From positions 5,332,001-5,396,000 of the forward strand of contig CM034130.1 of the NCBI GenBank assembly GCA_019914995.1: a DNA stretch of 64,000 nt, read 5' to 3'. The notes under the pieces were generated by a model. It was not told where the DNA came from, did no database searches, and worked only from the letters and a program-made list of their open reading frames with translations. The stretch comes from Acanthochlamys bracteata. Its lineage: Eukaryota > Streptophyta > Magnoliopsida > Pandanales > Velloziaceae. Below, one piece after another: positions 13,260 to 25,502 of the stretch (the stretch's first letter is position 1; each line of letters opens with the position of its first letter). A program made the position numbers and the translations under genes.

Positions 13260-16060
13260 AGTTTTGTCATTGACAACTATATATTCTTATAATGAGTGAC
13301 CGAGTGTCGTATTTTCTACTATGAAGAAAAAATAACTTAATTTGATTTAGTATATCGAATGCTTTGGTGACCCTCTCCTTTTATTACACTTACTAATATT
13401 AGATAATTTGTGACATTTACAAATGATTGAACTTAATATTACATGGTTATATATTACAAAAATAAAAATAAAGTTGTGGATATTATTATACGATTTTATG
13501 AAATAATACTGACTCAATTTTTTCTCCAAGCGCGAGTATTACATTCAAATAATGAAGGAGAATATGTACATCTTTGGCTTATTATCTTCAAAAGAAAGTT
13601 ATTATTTGTATGACCACCTGCCACAAATACCACAGTAGAATGGAGTGGCTGAAAGAAAGAATAGATATATTTTAAAAACAGCTCGTGCTTTATTCTTTAG
13701 TGCTTATATCCCAAACTATTCTTGGATAGAAGCAGTTCAGTATGCAATGTTCTAATAAATCCCATGCTATATAGGGATTTCAATTATAAAACTCCTCTTT
13801 AATGCTTATCTATATATATCACTATATCATCTGTTTTTGTACTTTTATTTTGAATTTTTGAATCTATTACATTAGTACACCTATAAAAAAATCAGCATGA
13901 TAAATTAGATATATGTGCTTATATTTTTGTTGGGTATGCTCATCGTTAGAAATGATGCATATGCTATCATCTTTCATCAAGTTGTACATTTATTATTATA
14001 GATGTAATATATTTGAATTGAAAATATACTTCAAACAGCTAATGTTTTATTTTGATCTTTAGAGGGAGATAGAGATTAGTGAAGATTTGAATTAGCTTAC
14101 TGTTGAGCTTGTTGAAAACTCTATCACACACTGAAGACATTTAGAAAACTCTATACTAAAGTCAATTAGGGACAACCCGAATTTTATGAGTTACATTAGG
14201 ATAAGATTAGTACTATTAAATCCATGTCAAGAAAAATAAAACAGATAAAAGGAACTGATATTGTGTAAGAAATTTCACTATCTCACTTGACAGTACAAGC
14301 TCAGGCTTTTTAGGATATCTCTAAGTTAAGTTCTGAAATTCAGAACAAAGTTTTGAACAATTCTCACACTTTAAACAGGAGCTAGTAATTGTTACATAGA
14401 GAAACTCATGAAAAACTTCTAGAAAGATATCCACAAGATGGAAAAGCTCACAAATATTCTATTACTAATATTATATCTTCACACAAATTGTCACCGTTAT
14501 GCAAGGCTTTCAATAATTGTGTAGAAGTGTGACTACTCCTTCTAGCGCTAAAGAAGGCTTGATCGATTATAAGTGAATTAAGGTTATGAATGATGAAATT
14601 AAGACTCTTTACAAGAATAAGACATAGTTCTATTACTAGAAACAAAAAAGAAAATAATTTATTATAAGTATGTGTATACAATTAAACATAAAGCATATCA
14701 ACCGATCGAGAGATATAATGAAAATTAGTGGGTAAGGATTGCTAACATATTTATTGAGTGGACTATCATGATACTTTTTTCTAGTTGCAAAAATCAATAC
14801 TATCATGTATTACCTTCATTGATAGCATATTATGATTAGAATTTACAATATTTTGATGTAAAAAAAATATTTTCTTACGAAAAGTTAGAAGAAAAACTGT
14901 ATATGGAACTCTCACTTGGATATAATGTATATGGAAGAGTTGATTATATCTGCAATATGAAGGACACTTTATGGGCAGAATCAATCTCCTAGAGCATATT
15001 TTGGCAATAGTCAAGTTTTAAATAGATATATTACCGACAGAGTATTATTGATCATATATTATTATTGAAGAAGTAAAGTCATAAGATAACTGATTTGATA
15101 ATTTATATGGATGATGTAATTGTTATACGTAATGATAACGAAAAAATTCAGAAATTAAAGAAGTATTTAACTTCTGAATTTGGGATGAAAAAATTGAGAA
15201 TTGAAGTATTTTTCTGAAAATTGAAGTGATGAGATATTTTCATATCACATAAAAATATAACCTTGACTTATTATCGTTAATAGGGATGTTAGAATGTAAA
15301 TCAACAAATAAACCAATTATTAAATCATAACTTATAAGAGTGTCCTGATCAGGTGCAGCAAAGACAAATATTAAAGATTGATGGGCAAGTTAATTTATCT
15401 ATCATATACTTGTCCTAATATAGCGTATTTAGTGAGTTTTGTTAGCTAGTTTATTTATTCTCCAAATGCGGATCATATAGAAGCTGTACACAGAACTTTG
15501 AGATATCTTAAATAAGCATTAGGTAGAAGAATCCTATTTACAAAAATGTATCATTTAGATATAAATAATACACAGATGCAAATTGGACAGTAGACGAGAC
15601 AGATAGACGATCTACATCTGAGTATTTTAGTTTCATCGCTGATAACCTAGTCAAATGAAGGAATAAAAAATAGAAAGTGGTTGCTCGGTCTTCTATTGAA
15701 ATCGAAAAAGGAGAATGGCACATACTGCATGTGAAATTATATGGCTTTGAATATTATTGCTAACTTAGATTTCCTCTAAAAAGTCCTATGAAATTGTTAT
15801 GTGATAATAATACTACAATAAATATTGCTCATATTTTAGTGCAGTATGATCATACGAAATATGTTGAGATGGATCGACACTTTATTAAAGAAAAATTAGA
15901 GAAAAAAATTGATTGAGTTATTCTGTGTGAGTTCAGAATCACAATTATCAAATATATTAACAAAATAAATCTCAAGCTGAAGCTTTTGTAACTTATTAAA
16001 TAAGTTGGGTATTGATGATATCTCTATACCAACGTGAGAGCAGTGTTGGTGTGAGTCAAT
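13260..16060 (+). mobile_element. Degenerate Ty1/copia retrotransposon pol region
   Basis: Pieces of the pol polyprotein are readable in order on the plus strand but broken by many stops and shifts. Integrase comes first: a SNNEGEYV match near 13540 and NGVAERKNRYILKTARAL at about 13632-13690. Reverse transcriptase follows, with YMDD near 15105 and a downstream EFGMKK-type segment. RNase H is last (YTDANW near 15570 and DRHFIKEK near 15870). The integrase-RT-RNase H order is the copia order, not gypsy. Leader-like DNA from about 12330 to 12680 has repeated GACTCGAT/AACCAG motifs. No intact open frame remains, so the copy is dead. Confidence 0.8.
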
Positions 16061-16190
16061 ACGAAAAAGAGGTTTTATCTTATTAGAAATTTCTTTATCA
16101 TATTTGTATGAGAAGATTTAGATGAAATAAGACTGAATGCTTTTCATCATTTTTGAGGGTGAATATGGTAAATAAATTTTAATGAGGTAA
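16045..16190 (+). repeat. Possible 3' LTR of the copia element
   Basis: A purine-rich tract ending GTGAGAGCAG is followed by TGTTGGTGTGAGTC, a plausible LTR start right after the RNase H remnant. Similarity to 11610-11660 supports the LTR reading. The outer end could not be fixed. Confidence 0.4.
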
Positions 16191-19100
16191 TACGGTACGC
16201 AGTGGTGTTCAAATGCAGCTTAGGTATATTTTAATACGTAGGAAATGAGTTTTATAAAATTGACTTTGGTAAAATTAAATTTGGTAAGAAGTAAATTAGA
16301 AATGAATTTAATAAGATTGAAATAAGTTGAAATACATGAGTTTGAACTCAAAATTCGGCCAAAAAAAGTAGCTTCTGTAAAATTAAAACATATCCTTAAG
16401 TGAAATTAAGTATTACAATGCCCGGTATAACCTTAAATAAATTGCTTATTTAAATTTATTTTAGATAAGATCATTCTAATTTGTCAAAATAAATTATTTA
16501 GTTATAAGTGCAGCGACCACATGCAATGCTCATTTTAATTATCTTTAATCTTTTTTATATTATAAATATTTTCATTTGACACATTTTTATTTTTATTTTG
16601 AAAAGAAATTGCTTATCTAAATATTCATATGAAAAAAACTTTTTATATTGAGAAATAAACTTCTTCATTTTATAAAAGTGTTGTTTTAGGATCATCCAAA
16701 AAGGCAAATTTGAATTCCAGATATACTGGTCTTAAAGGATTTGTTTAGGATTGCTCAAATAAGGTTTTCTTTATAAATAAAGATTTTTTTAATAAGTTTT
16801 CTAACGTCGATTAATCTATTTTTTTAACTTTTTAAAACACCTTTAATAATATTATAAAATTTTTTTAAAATAAAAATAAAGAAGTAGTGGAGAAGCACTC
16901 TCAAAAGTCCTTGCTGGTCCATGTTACTGCCGAAGTACATTTTTGCTCACATGCAAACTGTATTCATAACAAGACATGCATGAAAGAAGGAATGAAATAG
17001 AGACAAGCATCCCTACTTCAGTTTCTTTAAAATCTGCTTCTGTCTGCTTCTGCTTTCTGCCATGCCATGGTCCATTGAGTGTAACTCCAATTCAAAAAAA
17101 GCTTTCCACTGATTCAAAGAATTTGGAATTGGTTTCCAAAGAATGCCAAAAGCCCCCTAAGGGGGCCCCAATGAGATACTACCGTATTTGAACCAGTGAA
17201 ACAAACAAGAATCACACGCACAAGTTCATACATTTCTTTTTTCCGCATATGTCGCCGTAAATCGTCACCGTTTCCAACTTGCATCCACGCGTAAAAGACG
17301 ACAAAATTTAAAATTTTGACCACCTCTAGATTTCAATTGAACATGGGGTATGTTTTTCAAAAATTTTATTTTAAAAATTTAATTCGCATAAAATTATTTT
17401 TCGTAAAAGAAATTCACCAATACTTAAATCTTTATATATTCAGATGTCATGCTAGCGAAGTGATCAATAATCAACTATGGAAGCTATATTTTCTTCAAAA
17501 TTATGGCCGTGCTTTTAGCCACAAAAAAAAAACCCGTAAATTTAGATATTTGGCTACTCGTTCTTTTGCCAAAATAAATGCTTGTTTTGCTTTAAAAAAA
17601 TCAAAATAATGCTTTTCAAAAAGTAACTGTATCTCGGCTGCAAAAAAAATATTTTATTCGTATTAAGTTAAAATAATTATAGAATTTATAAATCTTCGTA
17701 CAATTTTATTCTCTCAATTCTTTATCTCTTACTCACTTTTCAAATCTCTCATTCGGCTCCTCTTCGCAGCTCCTTCTGTCTCCCTAAGTTCCAAGATTTT
17801 CTCTGTTGTTCTCATCCAAGTATAAAGATGCCTCTCACCATCTGGCTATCAGAATTCTTCAAATTTTTTTGTCCCTCTTTCTATATTTTCTCTCTAGCTT
17901 TTCTTGATCTTATAGAGATCGCTTGAGTCCTAGCTCTAATTCAATCTAAAATTTAGTCATCGATTCAATCACTGATCACTGCACTGGAAGAGACCTAACT
18001 TCAATTTTCTCTCCGATTTAATCCCGCTTTCTTATAGAGAGACCAGTCTACTGAGTGCTGAGAGGGTGAGAGTTTGAGAATTTTCTATATTCAAATTTAC
18101 AAAGTTCTCCTTGACTATAATACTTCAATAATCTGACATATTATCTAATCAACGTAATTTGATATATGTATACATATTTCGGCAACTCCATATATTATAT
18201 TATAGAATAAATAATAGTATTTAATATATTTAAAAATAATTTAAAATATTTTTATTAATCAATAATAATAATAATATATTTATTAATAAGTTTATAAATA
18301 TTACTATAAAAAATATTAAACAAACAATATTTAAAATATGTTATAAAATAAATTTTTTAAAAAATAGATAATATATGATAACAAATTCAGAATTTAACAT
18401 ATAAAAATAAACTCAGAACTTAATAATATATTATTTATTATATATATAAAAGTATTTTAATCATTATATATCTCATTCATTTATAAATATAAATTTAACT
18501 AAATATATTTTCAATTTTGTTTAAAAAACGTTAAATATTAAAATTTATTCACATTGAGAAAAATTAGTTTGTTAATCAAAAAGTCAAAGATCGCTTTTCT
18601 CAGCAAAATATTTAAACAGTATTTTTTGCTGAAAAGTTCTAAGATTCAAACTTAGCTGAACACAGTCTACATTAGCCTCTAGAGTCATAAACAATTAAAG
18701 ATAAAAACATATTTGACAACAATTATTATTAATTATATTAAAATTTTATTTAATCTTTAAATTATTAAAAAATGTTAAAAAATATGGATAAATTATTATT
18801 TATTCATAAATTTTTTATTACTTCTAAATAAAACAATTAATATACTTTTGAAATTCTAAATTAATTTTTCCAAAAGAAAAACGTATTTTAAGTATTACGA
18901 AACGTCCCTTACAATGTACATAAAAAAATAATATTATCTTAACACTCATATAATAATCATAATAAGAGATGATATACAAATTAATAGCCAGCTAGGTTCA
19001 AACGCACAAATGAGAAATAGAGTCTGCTTCACGCAGTGCTTTACTGCTCCCACCAACTTCACATGGTGGACAACGGTTTATTGATTAGATGATCCTCCTG

Positions 19101-19540
19101 CTTTCTAATTTTTCTAACCTTTTCTTTCAAAATAGTTTCTCTACCTTCTCTTTACACCAAAAAAATACTAAAATATTTTTCGTTATCAAAACCTCTAATA
19201 TAAATTCTCTTTATAAATTCAAAACTAATTTGTATTCAATTTCACAACATAATTTTGAATACATTTGTCAGAAAATCAATCAAATATTTGTCTATCTATC
19301 TGAAATACTTAATGTCAAAATTATCAAATATAATAAAATTTTACTATAAAAAATTTATATATATATATTAAAAATTTATACTTGATATTTTATAGTATAA
19401 AATTACACAGAATCGCAACTTTAATTGATAATAATCAGTATGAAATCTTTCAAATCTATTATAATTACGTAAAATTTTTAATCAATGCACTTACAATCAC
19501 GTTGCAACGCTCGAACGAAAATCAACTTTTGAGTTTTAGG
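16190..19540. other. AT-rich intergenic DNA with MITE-like fragments
   Basis: No gene is supported. Short open frames at 16976-17191, 17316-17609 and 19089-19349 are AT-rich and lack protein-like composition. A unit from about 16200 to 16400 ends in AAAACATATCCTTAAG, resembling the ends of MITE-like DNA at 52540-52795. The stretch 18130-18560 is nearly pure A/T. Confidence 0.45.
19533..19540. repeat. Target site duplication, left copy (GTTTTAGG)
   Basis: The 8-bp sequence GTTTTAGG immediately precedes the hAT element and is repeated exactly at 24783-24790. Eight-base duplications are the hallmark of hAT insertion. Confidence 0.95.
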
Positions 19541-20092
19541 CAGTGTTTTGAAACTCAACCCGATCATTGACCCGAAAAAGTTACCGGATCACCGATTAAA
19601 CCAGTGGGTCACTGAGTTAACACACTGGGTCAAATCGGATTTATAAAAATATATATTGATATATAAATAATTAGATACTATATATGTCTTACATATTGTC
19701 TACTGTATTGCAGATAAAATTCAAATTTTATGAAGTTTAACTATTAAATATGTTGACAGATGAAGTATATGTTATGTTTTGAATTACAAATGAAGTTTCT
19801 TGCATTTGAAGGTCCTTCAGCTATCTGCTGAACTTGCAAAGTCTTTATATGCATGCTTCTAAGCTACTGAAGTTGCATCTTTCCCCCATACATATCAGCA
19901 AGTGAAGCCTGCTAAAAAAAAACTCTACAAAAACTCAAGGCATACTAGTCAAATACAGATGGCATTATTCTCAACAGATGCATACAAAGATAGTCAACAA
20001 AACTTATTGTAGAAGTTCAAGATGCCTAGTAGTTTACCACTCAGCTATGTCAACATTTTTTCACTATAAAAATGTACATCTGGATTTCTAAC

Positions 20093-20489
20093 CTGTACAA
20101 GTTGTGGTCCTGCAAGCTTTAGAAAAGTTGCATTTATCTGTGCAGCACAAGCCTGAGCCATAAAAAGTACCCTGTAACATGTTTATCTTTTTGGAACTTT
20201 AACAAAGATGTACTCATAATTATAAAGTATCTAGGAAAATGTTTATGCTTATGGAGCACTGACCTATATTAACTTAACCAATGCAATGGAAAGTTACTTG
20301 CTTCTCAAGACCACCAATGTCGTTGTAATCCTCTGTTGGCTTCTCATCTACTTCCATAGCCTTCACTCTTGAGTCATATTCAGATGGAAAAGTATCCAAT
20401 ATTAAGTAGCTATCCTTATTTACACCAACAAGATCTCCAGGCTTCAACTTATCAGGGTCAATCAGGCCAATAACAGGTAGGAAAATTGT
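20093..20489 (-). pseudogene. RPT5: Captured fragment of proteasome ATPase gene RPT5
   Basis: Two exon-like blocks on the minus strand. The block 20489-20298 (64 residues) encodes an RPT5 signature ([17 protein letters not shown], then [17 protein letters not shown]) that differs from my memory of the Arabidopsis protein at only a few positions. The block 20171-20093 encodes [20 protein letters not shown]. Both keep flanking AG and GT splice signals, so the copy came from genomic DNA, not from a spliced mRNA. The parent exon carrying the Walker A motif is mostly missing between them. In the functional protein RPT5 is a ring ATPase of the 26S proteasome 19S base. This fragment cannot encode an ATPase. 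It lies inside the hAT element, so it is a transduplicated piece. Confidence 0.9.
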
Positions 20490-21684
20490 CTGTGTACCAG
20501 AATTAAACATAACAGAAATATGAAAGATGACAGATAAAAAGTTAAAGGTCTAGCACTATTTTATGCAACCAGATAAAACTGCAGAGGATTACTTTAGCAA
20601 CCAGATAAATAAGACAAGAAAACAACAAAAAAAATAGCATACACTATGGTACTACCTGATTCCAGCAATGAATTAAATAACCTAATTCCAGCATGGAAGA
20701 CAATGCCCAGCAATTAACCAAACAGCCTACCTGACCAGAATAGAGTCAATAGACACATGATTGAATACCATTCTAAAATACTCCTAGAAACAAGCAACAA
20801 GCAAACAACTATAACAGCAACAAGCAAGCAAAATAAGCACACAGCAACAAGCAAACAACTACAACTACAATAGCAAGGAAATTACAAATGACAACGCCCA
20901 GCAAGCAAATTATAAATTTCAAATTACTGGCAGCAACAGTAACTATATAAGCACGCAGAATTAACACTCCAAGTCATACAGAAAGCAAGCACTCCCATCT
21001 TTGAAAAGTGAAACTATCCAAAATAAATCACATATCTACATTATAAGGAACATCATAGCAAGAAGATTTAACATGGACTGAATTTAATTCATAATGTCTT
21101 TGAAACTATTGTCCAAATTTTTCAAGAAGATCAAAAGCCTTACCTATAATTGCCATAATCTGAAACCTCCAGTGATCTGCAACAGTAGTACTTATAATCC
21201 TAGAAAGTAAGCAGACATCTACAAGTCTACAACAGCAAGCAGCCCTAAAGCTTGCATATCTTGCATAATACAAAAACAACAAGCAGACCCAAAGCTTGCA
21301 CATCCTGCATTATGTAAAAATAGTAAGCACTCCTAGAAAGCACTCCAATCCCTCCAACAAAACAGATGATTCAAAACCACATACTTACCAGTCATAAATT
21401 GAATCTCCTATAAGTCCATAATTTGATTTGAATCCCATACAAATGCTTATCTCTGCAGCAACTTTAAATACCATTTCACCAAATACAAAAGAACCAAACA
21501 AAATTTAAACCATTAAATGATTCAAACCAAACAAAACAGAAACACAACAATAACACAAACACAAATGCACAATATAAAAGCATGCTATAATGCTATAAGT
21601 GTTAAACAACAACAATAACTTCTACAATTTTTCAAAGGTAAGTGTTAAACAACAGCATTTAGATATCCGGTCGTCATAGTGAGA

Positions 21685-24275
21685 TTAATCATCTCCATCT
21701 TCATCATCATCGTCAAGCTCAAGGTCTTCAAAGTTCTCGGTGTCTACAAAGCATAAATCATTATATTTTCTAAAATCAATTCTTAAATTCACAATCTAAC
21801 AATGCTAGTTAGAAAAAAAAAAAAGAAGAAGACAAAGTTACCATCGTTCGGTTTATCTTGAATTGAGCATGCCTCCATTTCTTTATAAAATGCCTCTAAC
21901 TCTTCATTAGTTAATGTGGAGGATTCATCCATAGATATCCAATTATCGTTATCACCAAATCCTTCAACATCAATAGGATCATAGTTTTGACCCTTGAAGT
22001 AATTCCTAACAGATATATAAATAATTTATCAAAACTCAAAAGAAGTATATAGAAACACAATTATGAATAAGAAAACACAGTAAATTAATATCTATTACCT
22101 TTGTCTCAACCTCAAATTACAGTGAACATATACAAGATCGTTAAGTGTTGATGCTCCAATCTATTTCTTTTCTTGGAATGGATATGCTCGAAAATACTCC
22201 AATTCCTCTCACAACCTAACACACTGCATGTTTGGCTTAAAATACGAATTGCCAACTTTTGGAGATGTTTAGCACTATTTTCATATAATAACTACCATTC
22301 ATCTACAAATAGATCAAAAGTATTAGACAAAAAAATACAAAAGATACTCATTACATATGCGAAACATATATATAGCTATACGTCATAAAAATAAAAATTA
22401 AATCTATTTAAATCATTACCTGGAGCAATAGATAAACGGTTAGCTATAGCGGAAACACGTCCAAAATCTCCTTCTGCGTTTCTAAAAAACTTCATCTCAC
22501 CAGTTAACTTACCAATAAGATCAAAATCTTCATAAGCAAATTTCTCTATAATATCCAAAAGTCTAGAGGGAGACGTCTTATCAGTTGAAGAGTTATCATA
22601 TCGATAACGAGGATTAAGCCAATATCCAGCTGCATGCAAAGCTCTGCTTAACTGTCTATCCCATCTGTTACTAATAATGCTCAAATATTGTTCAACTCTG
22701 CTCCTATCCCTTTTGAACCTCTTCAATATTTCAGTTTTGGCACTATGAATAGACTCAAATAAATATCCCATACATGGCCTGTCATCACTATCAACAAGGC
22801 GAAGAACGCGGACTAAAAGTGCAGTAAGCTTTACAATAATAGCACATTCTGTCCAAAAGCTTCGAGCTAAAACATCATCGACAAATTTCTTACCTTTACT
22901 TTCTCTAGCATAAGCTGAACTTGTCCATTCCTTGGATGTTACCAAAGCTCTCAATGCATCTTTCTGTGACAGTATACTTTGTAGTGCAATAAAATTAGTT
23001 GCGAAGCGAGTAGGCGCTGGTCTAAGAATCTCCCTTTCAAATGTAAATTTTCTCATAAATATAAAGGAAAACAATGATTATAGATACTTCGTTATTCTAA
23101 ATGCATGAACTACTAAGTTGCTAACTTCATCCAGCTTACCAATATCTTGAAACATCAAGTTAATGCAGTGGATAGCATAAGGAGACCAAAACAGACCTTT
23201 GAACTTTTACTCCAATAATTTACTGGCAGCAACATAGTTAGCAGCATTATCAGTCACAAAGTGAACAACATTTTCGGCACCCACATATAGAACGATTTCT
23301 CTAAACAATCCATATAACATATCTGTAGTTTTTGAAGCACCGGAAGTATCTACAGATTTGAGAAAGACCGTACCTTTTGGGTAATAGACTAAAAAATTGA
23401 TAAGTATTTTTCTATTTTGATCGGACCATCTATCAGCCATTATGGTGCACCCAATCTTTCTCCATTCATCACGAAAGCTCTCAATGTATCGCTTTGTCTC
23501 CTCAACAGTCTTCTTCAATAAAAAATTTCTGAAAATATGATAACTAGAACTTTTGTACCCTGCACCCATGCTAGCAATAGCATCTATCATCTGTTGAAAA
23601 AAAATAGAGTTAACAGCGTGAAAAGGTATGTATGCATCAATCATCCATGTACATATTGCAATTCCACATCTTTTCTTTGCCTCCTTATTCTGCATCACAC
23701 TTTTAAGAATTGGTTGTGCATTGAGAATGGTTCTCGGCATGAAATAAGAATCAACCATAACCTCTGTACCTTTTCTACTTCCACTTTCAGAATGTGCAGT
23801 GCTACCTTTGCTCGTGCGACTCTCTATGGTGGTACTTCTATGAGCTGGAACATCTTGAAAATCACTAGCTCTGCTTTATGCTTGCTTCTCCAATGCAATT
23901 GCTGTTGACTGAATGGATTTTGTTCATCCAACATTTCTTGGTGTCTTCTTTTTTTGAAACATAGCCATCGATATTCAGCTTCATCTGATAACGAATATCT
24001 GCAGGGATATTCTTACAAGCTCCAACTTCTCCTTTCACTCCAGCTAGGTGTTGCTTAACTTTGTTGATGCCACCACCTCCGAATGTTCTTGAGCAGTAAC
24101 TACATATCAATTTTTTCTTGTTTCGGCCTTCAGCAGTGTCCAACTCCTTGCAGTGGCTTCAAGCAGGATCGGTTTTACCCCTTGCAATCCTTTGATTTTG
24201 TGAAATTGGAGTCACCGCTGGAGCTGAAGTAGAATTCGCATCGGGATTGGAAGGTTCAGCCGAAGCAGAATTCAT
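21685..24275 (-). pseudogene. hAT transposase, BED/DUF659/hATC type, broken
   Basis: Reading on the minus strand from an ATG at 24275. First comes a BED-type zinc finger (KKLICSYCSRTFGGGGINKVKQH, about 24115-24045). A DUF659 core follows at 23758-23207 (GCTIMADRWSDQNRK, then VHFVTDNAANYVAASKLLE). A middle region lies at 23074-22376 (REILRPAPTRFATNF), then the C-terminal hATC dimerisation motif (CSVLGCERNWSIFEHIHSK, about 22240-22160), and an acidic tail ending at 21685. Introns are likely between the last segments. Lesions: an in-frame TGA at 24161-24159, two frame changes between about 23945 and 23870, a TAA just after 23207, and a shift near 23080. No intact protein can be made, so any movement would need transposase supplied elsewhere. 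Confidence 0.9.
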
Positions 24276-24782
24276 GTCGGAGCAAAGAAGCTGGAGCAGT
24301 GAGAAATAGCGACAAGATGGCCGGAGAAAGAACAACAGAAAAAAATCGCCGACAGGAACTCCGATCGACTATGAAGAACAGAAAATATACCGACTCATCT
24401 GTGAAGAGAAAAATGAAGATTTCTTGGCAGAGTGGTAATGATAACTGGGAAGAAGAAAGACAATAGTGCCTGAGAGGAGACGGTGGCGGAGATCGATGAG
24501 AAGAAACGATCGCGCGGAGCCGAGCCAGGAAATGAGAAACGAAAATGGTTCCTTCGAGCTCAACGAAGTGGCAGACAAGTGTTTCAATTTTTTTTTATTT
24601 AATAACATCGGGTTGACCTGTTCAACCGGGTCACCGATTTGATCCGAAAACTGGACGGGTCGACCCGATTTTTATTGGGTTTATTGCATATTGGGTTCTG
24701 CTACTCACCTAACCCGGAATCAGTACCGGGTCACCGAGTTCCGAGTCGACCCGGCCGGTCCGGGTTGGGTTTTAAAATACTG

Positions 24783-24790
24783 GTTTTAGG
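24783..24790. repeat. Target site duplication, right copy (GTTTTAGG)
   Basis: Exact match to the 8 bases before the left end of the hAT element. Confidence 0.95.
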
Positions 24791-24990
24791 AGACAGTTTA
24801 TATTAGATTTTTAATTAAGTGAAGGATATCGTGACTTGTTCGATTAAAAAAATTAGAGAAACTTATTTTTGGAAAAGAAAGTTTGGAGAACAAAATGAGA
24901 AGGTAGAATGTTAAATTTTTATATGTAACTATTTTGATAAAAGTAATCAAACTAATTTTAAATTATTTATTAAAAGTTATATTTTATAAG

Positions 24991-25110
24991 TGTTAAAGAA
25001 TGGCTTAGTCCTACATTATTTATCAATGGTTCTGAGATGATATTCATAAAGACTTGGGCTCACTCTTCTTATTGCCAATTAATTTTTAAAAAAATTCTAA
25101 ATTCCTCACA
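24991..25110 (+). repeat. TRIM element, left LTR
   Basis: A 120-base repeat beginning TGTTAAAGAATGG and ending CTCACA. It is followed at once by TGATATCAGAGCAGG, which is one base off the usual TGGTATCAGAGC primer site for initiator Met tRNA. Confidence 0.85.
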
Positions 25111-25382
25111 TGATATCAGAGCAGGTTGGACCGGATCGACCCAAGATGTGGGCTAAATCTAACTTATTATCTATATCTATTCAGAGTCTTCATAGTTCGA
25201 TTTATTTTAGCACAAAAATAGCCCGTTTTATTTCAGAACAGGTAGCCCGTTTCATTCAAAAGACAAAATAGCTCATTTTATTTTAGAGCAGATCGTCCGC
25301 TTCATCTAATTCACTATAGGGTACGTAGCACATATCAATTTAATTTATAAAAAAAAATAAGAACACTTTATTGGAGGACATA

Positions 25383-25502
25383 TGTTAAAAAATAGTTTAG
25401 TCTCACATCACTTACCAATGATCCTGAGATGATATTCATAAAAATTTGGATTTATTTTTTTCGTTCCCAATTTATTTTGAAAAAAATTATAGGTTCGTCG
25501 CA
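25383..25502 (+). repeat. TRIM element, right LTR
   Basis: Matches the left LTR along its length (shared GAGATGATATTCATAAA core) with scattered substitutions, so insertion is not recent. Confidence 0.85.

Larger units (their letters stand above)
19541..24782. mobile_element. hAT DNA transposon with captured RPT5 fragment
   Basis: A 5,242-bp element. Its terminal inverted repeats match at 18 of 21 positions (consensus CAGTRTTTTRAAACYCAACC) and it is flanked by a perfect 8-bp duplication. Both subterminal regions are rich in GGGTCA/TGACCC and CGGGT motifs (19555-19640 and 24605-24770), as expected for transposase-binding ends. Inside are a broken DUF659/BED/hATC transposase gene (24275-21685, minus strand) and, nearer the left end, two exons of a proteasome ATPase gene. 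The stretch 20520-21660 is CAACAAGCAA-rich and has no recognised gene. Confidence 0.95.
24991..25502 (+). mobile_element. TRIM (miniature LTR retrotransposon)
   Basis: Two 120-base LTRs (24991-25110 and 25383-25502) surround about 270 bases of non-coding DNA. The tRNA primer site lies right after the left LTR, and a purine-rich tract (TTGGAGGACATA) right before the right one. Flanking pentamers are ATAAG and ATAAA, an approximate 5-bp duplication. At 512 bases with no protein, it fits the TRIM class, which moves with enzymes from other retrotransposons. Confidence 0.85.

Noticed and set aside
20274..20510. Functional proteasome ATPase gene
   Set aside because: Only two exons are present, the Walker A exon is mostly missing, and both lie inside a transposon.
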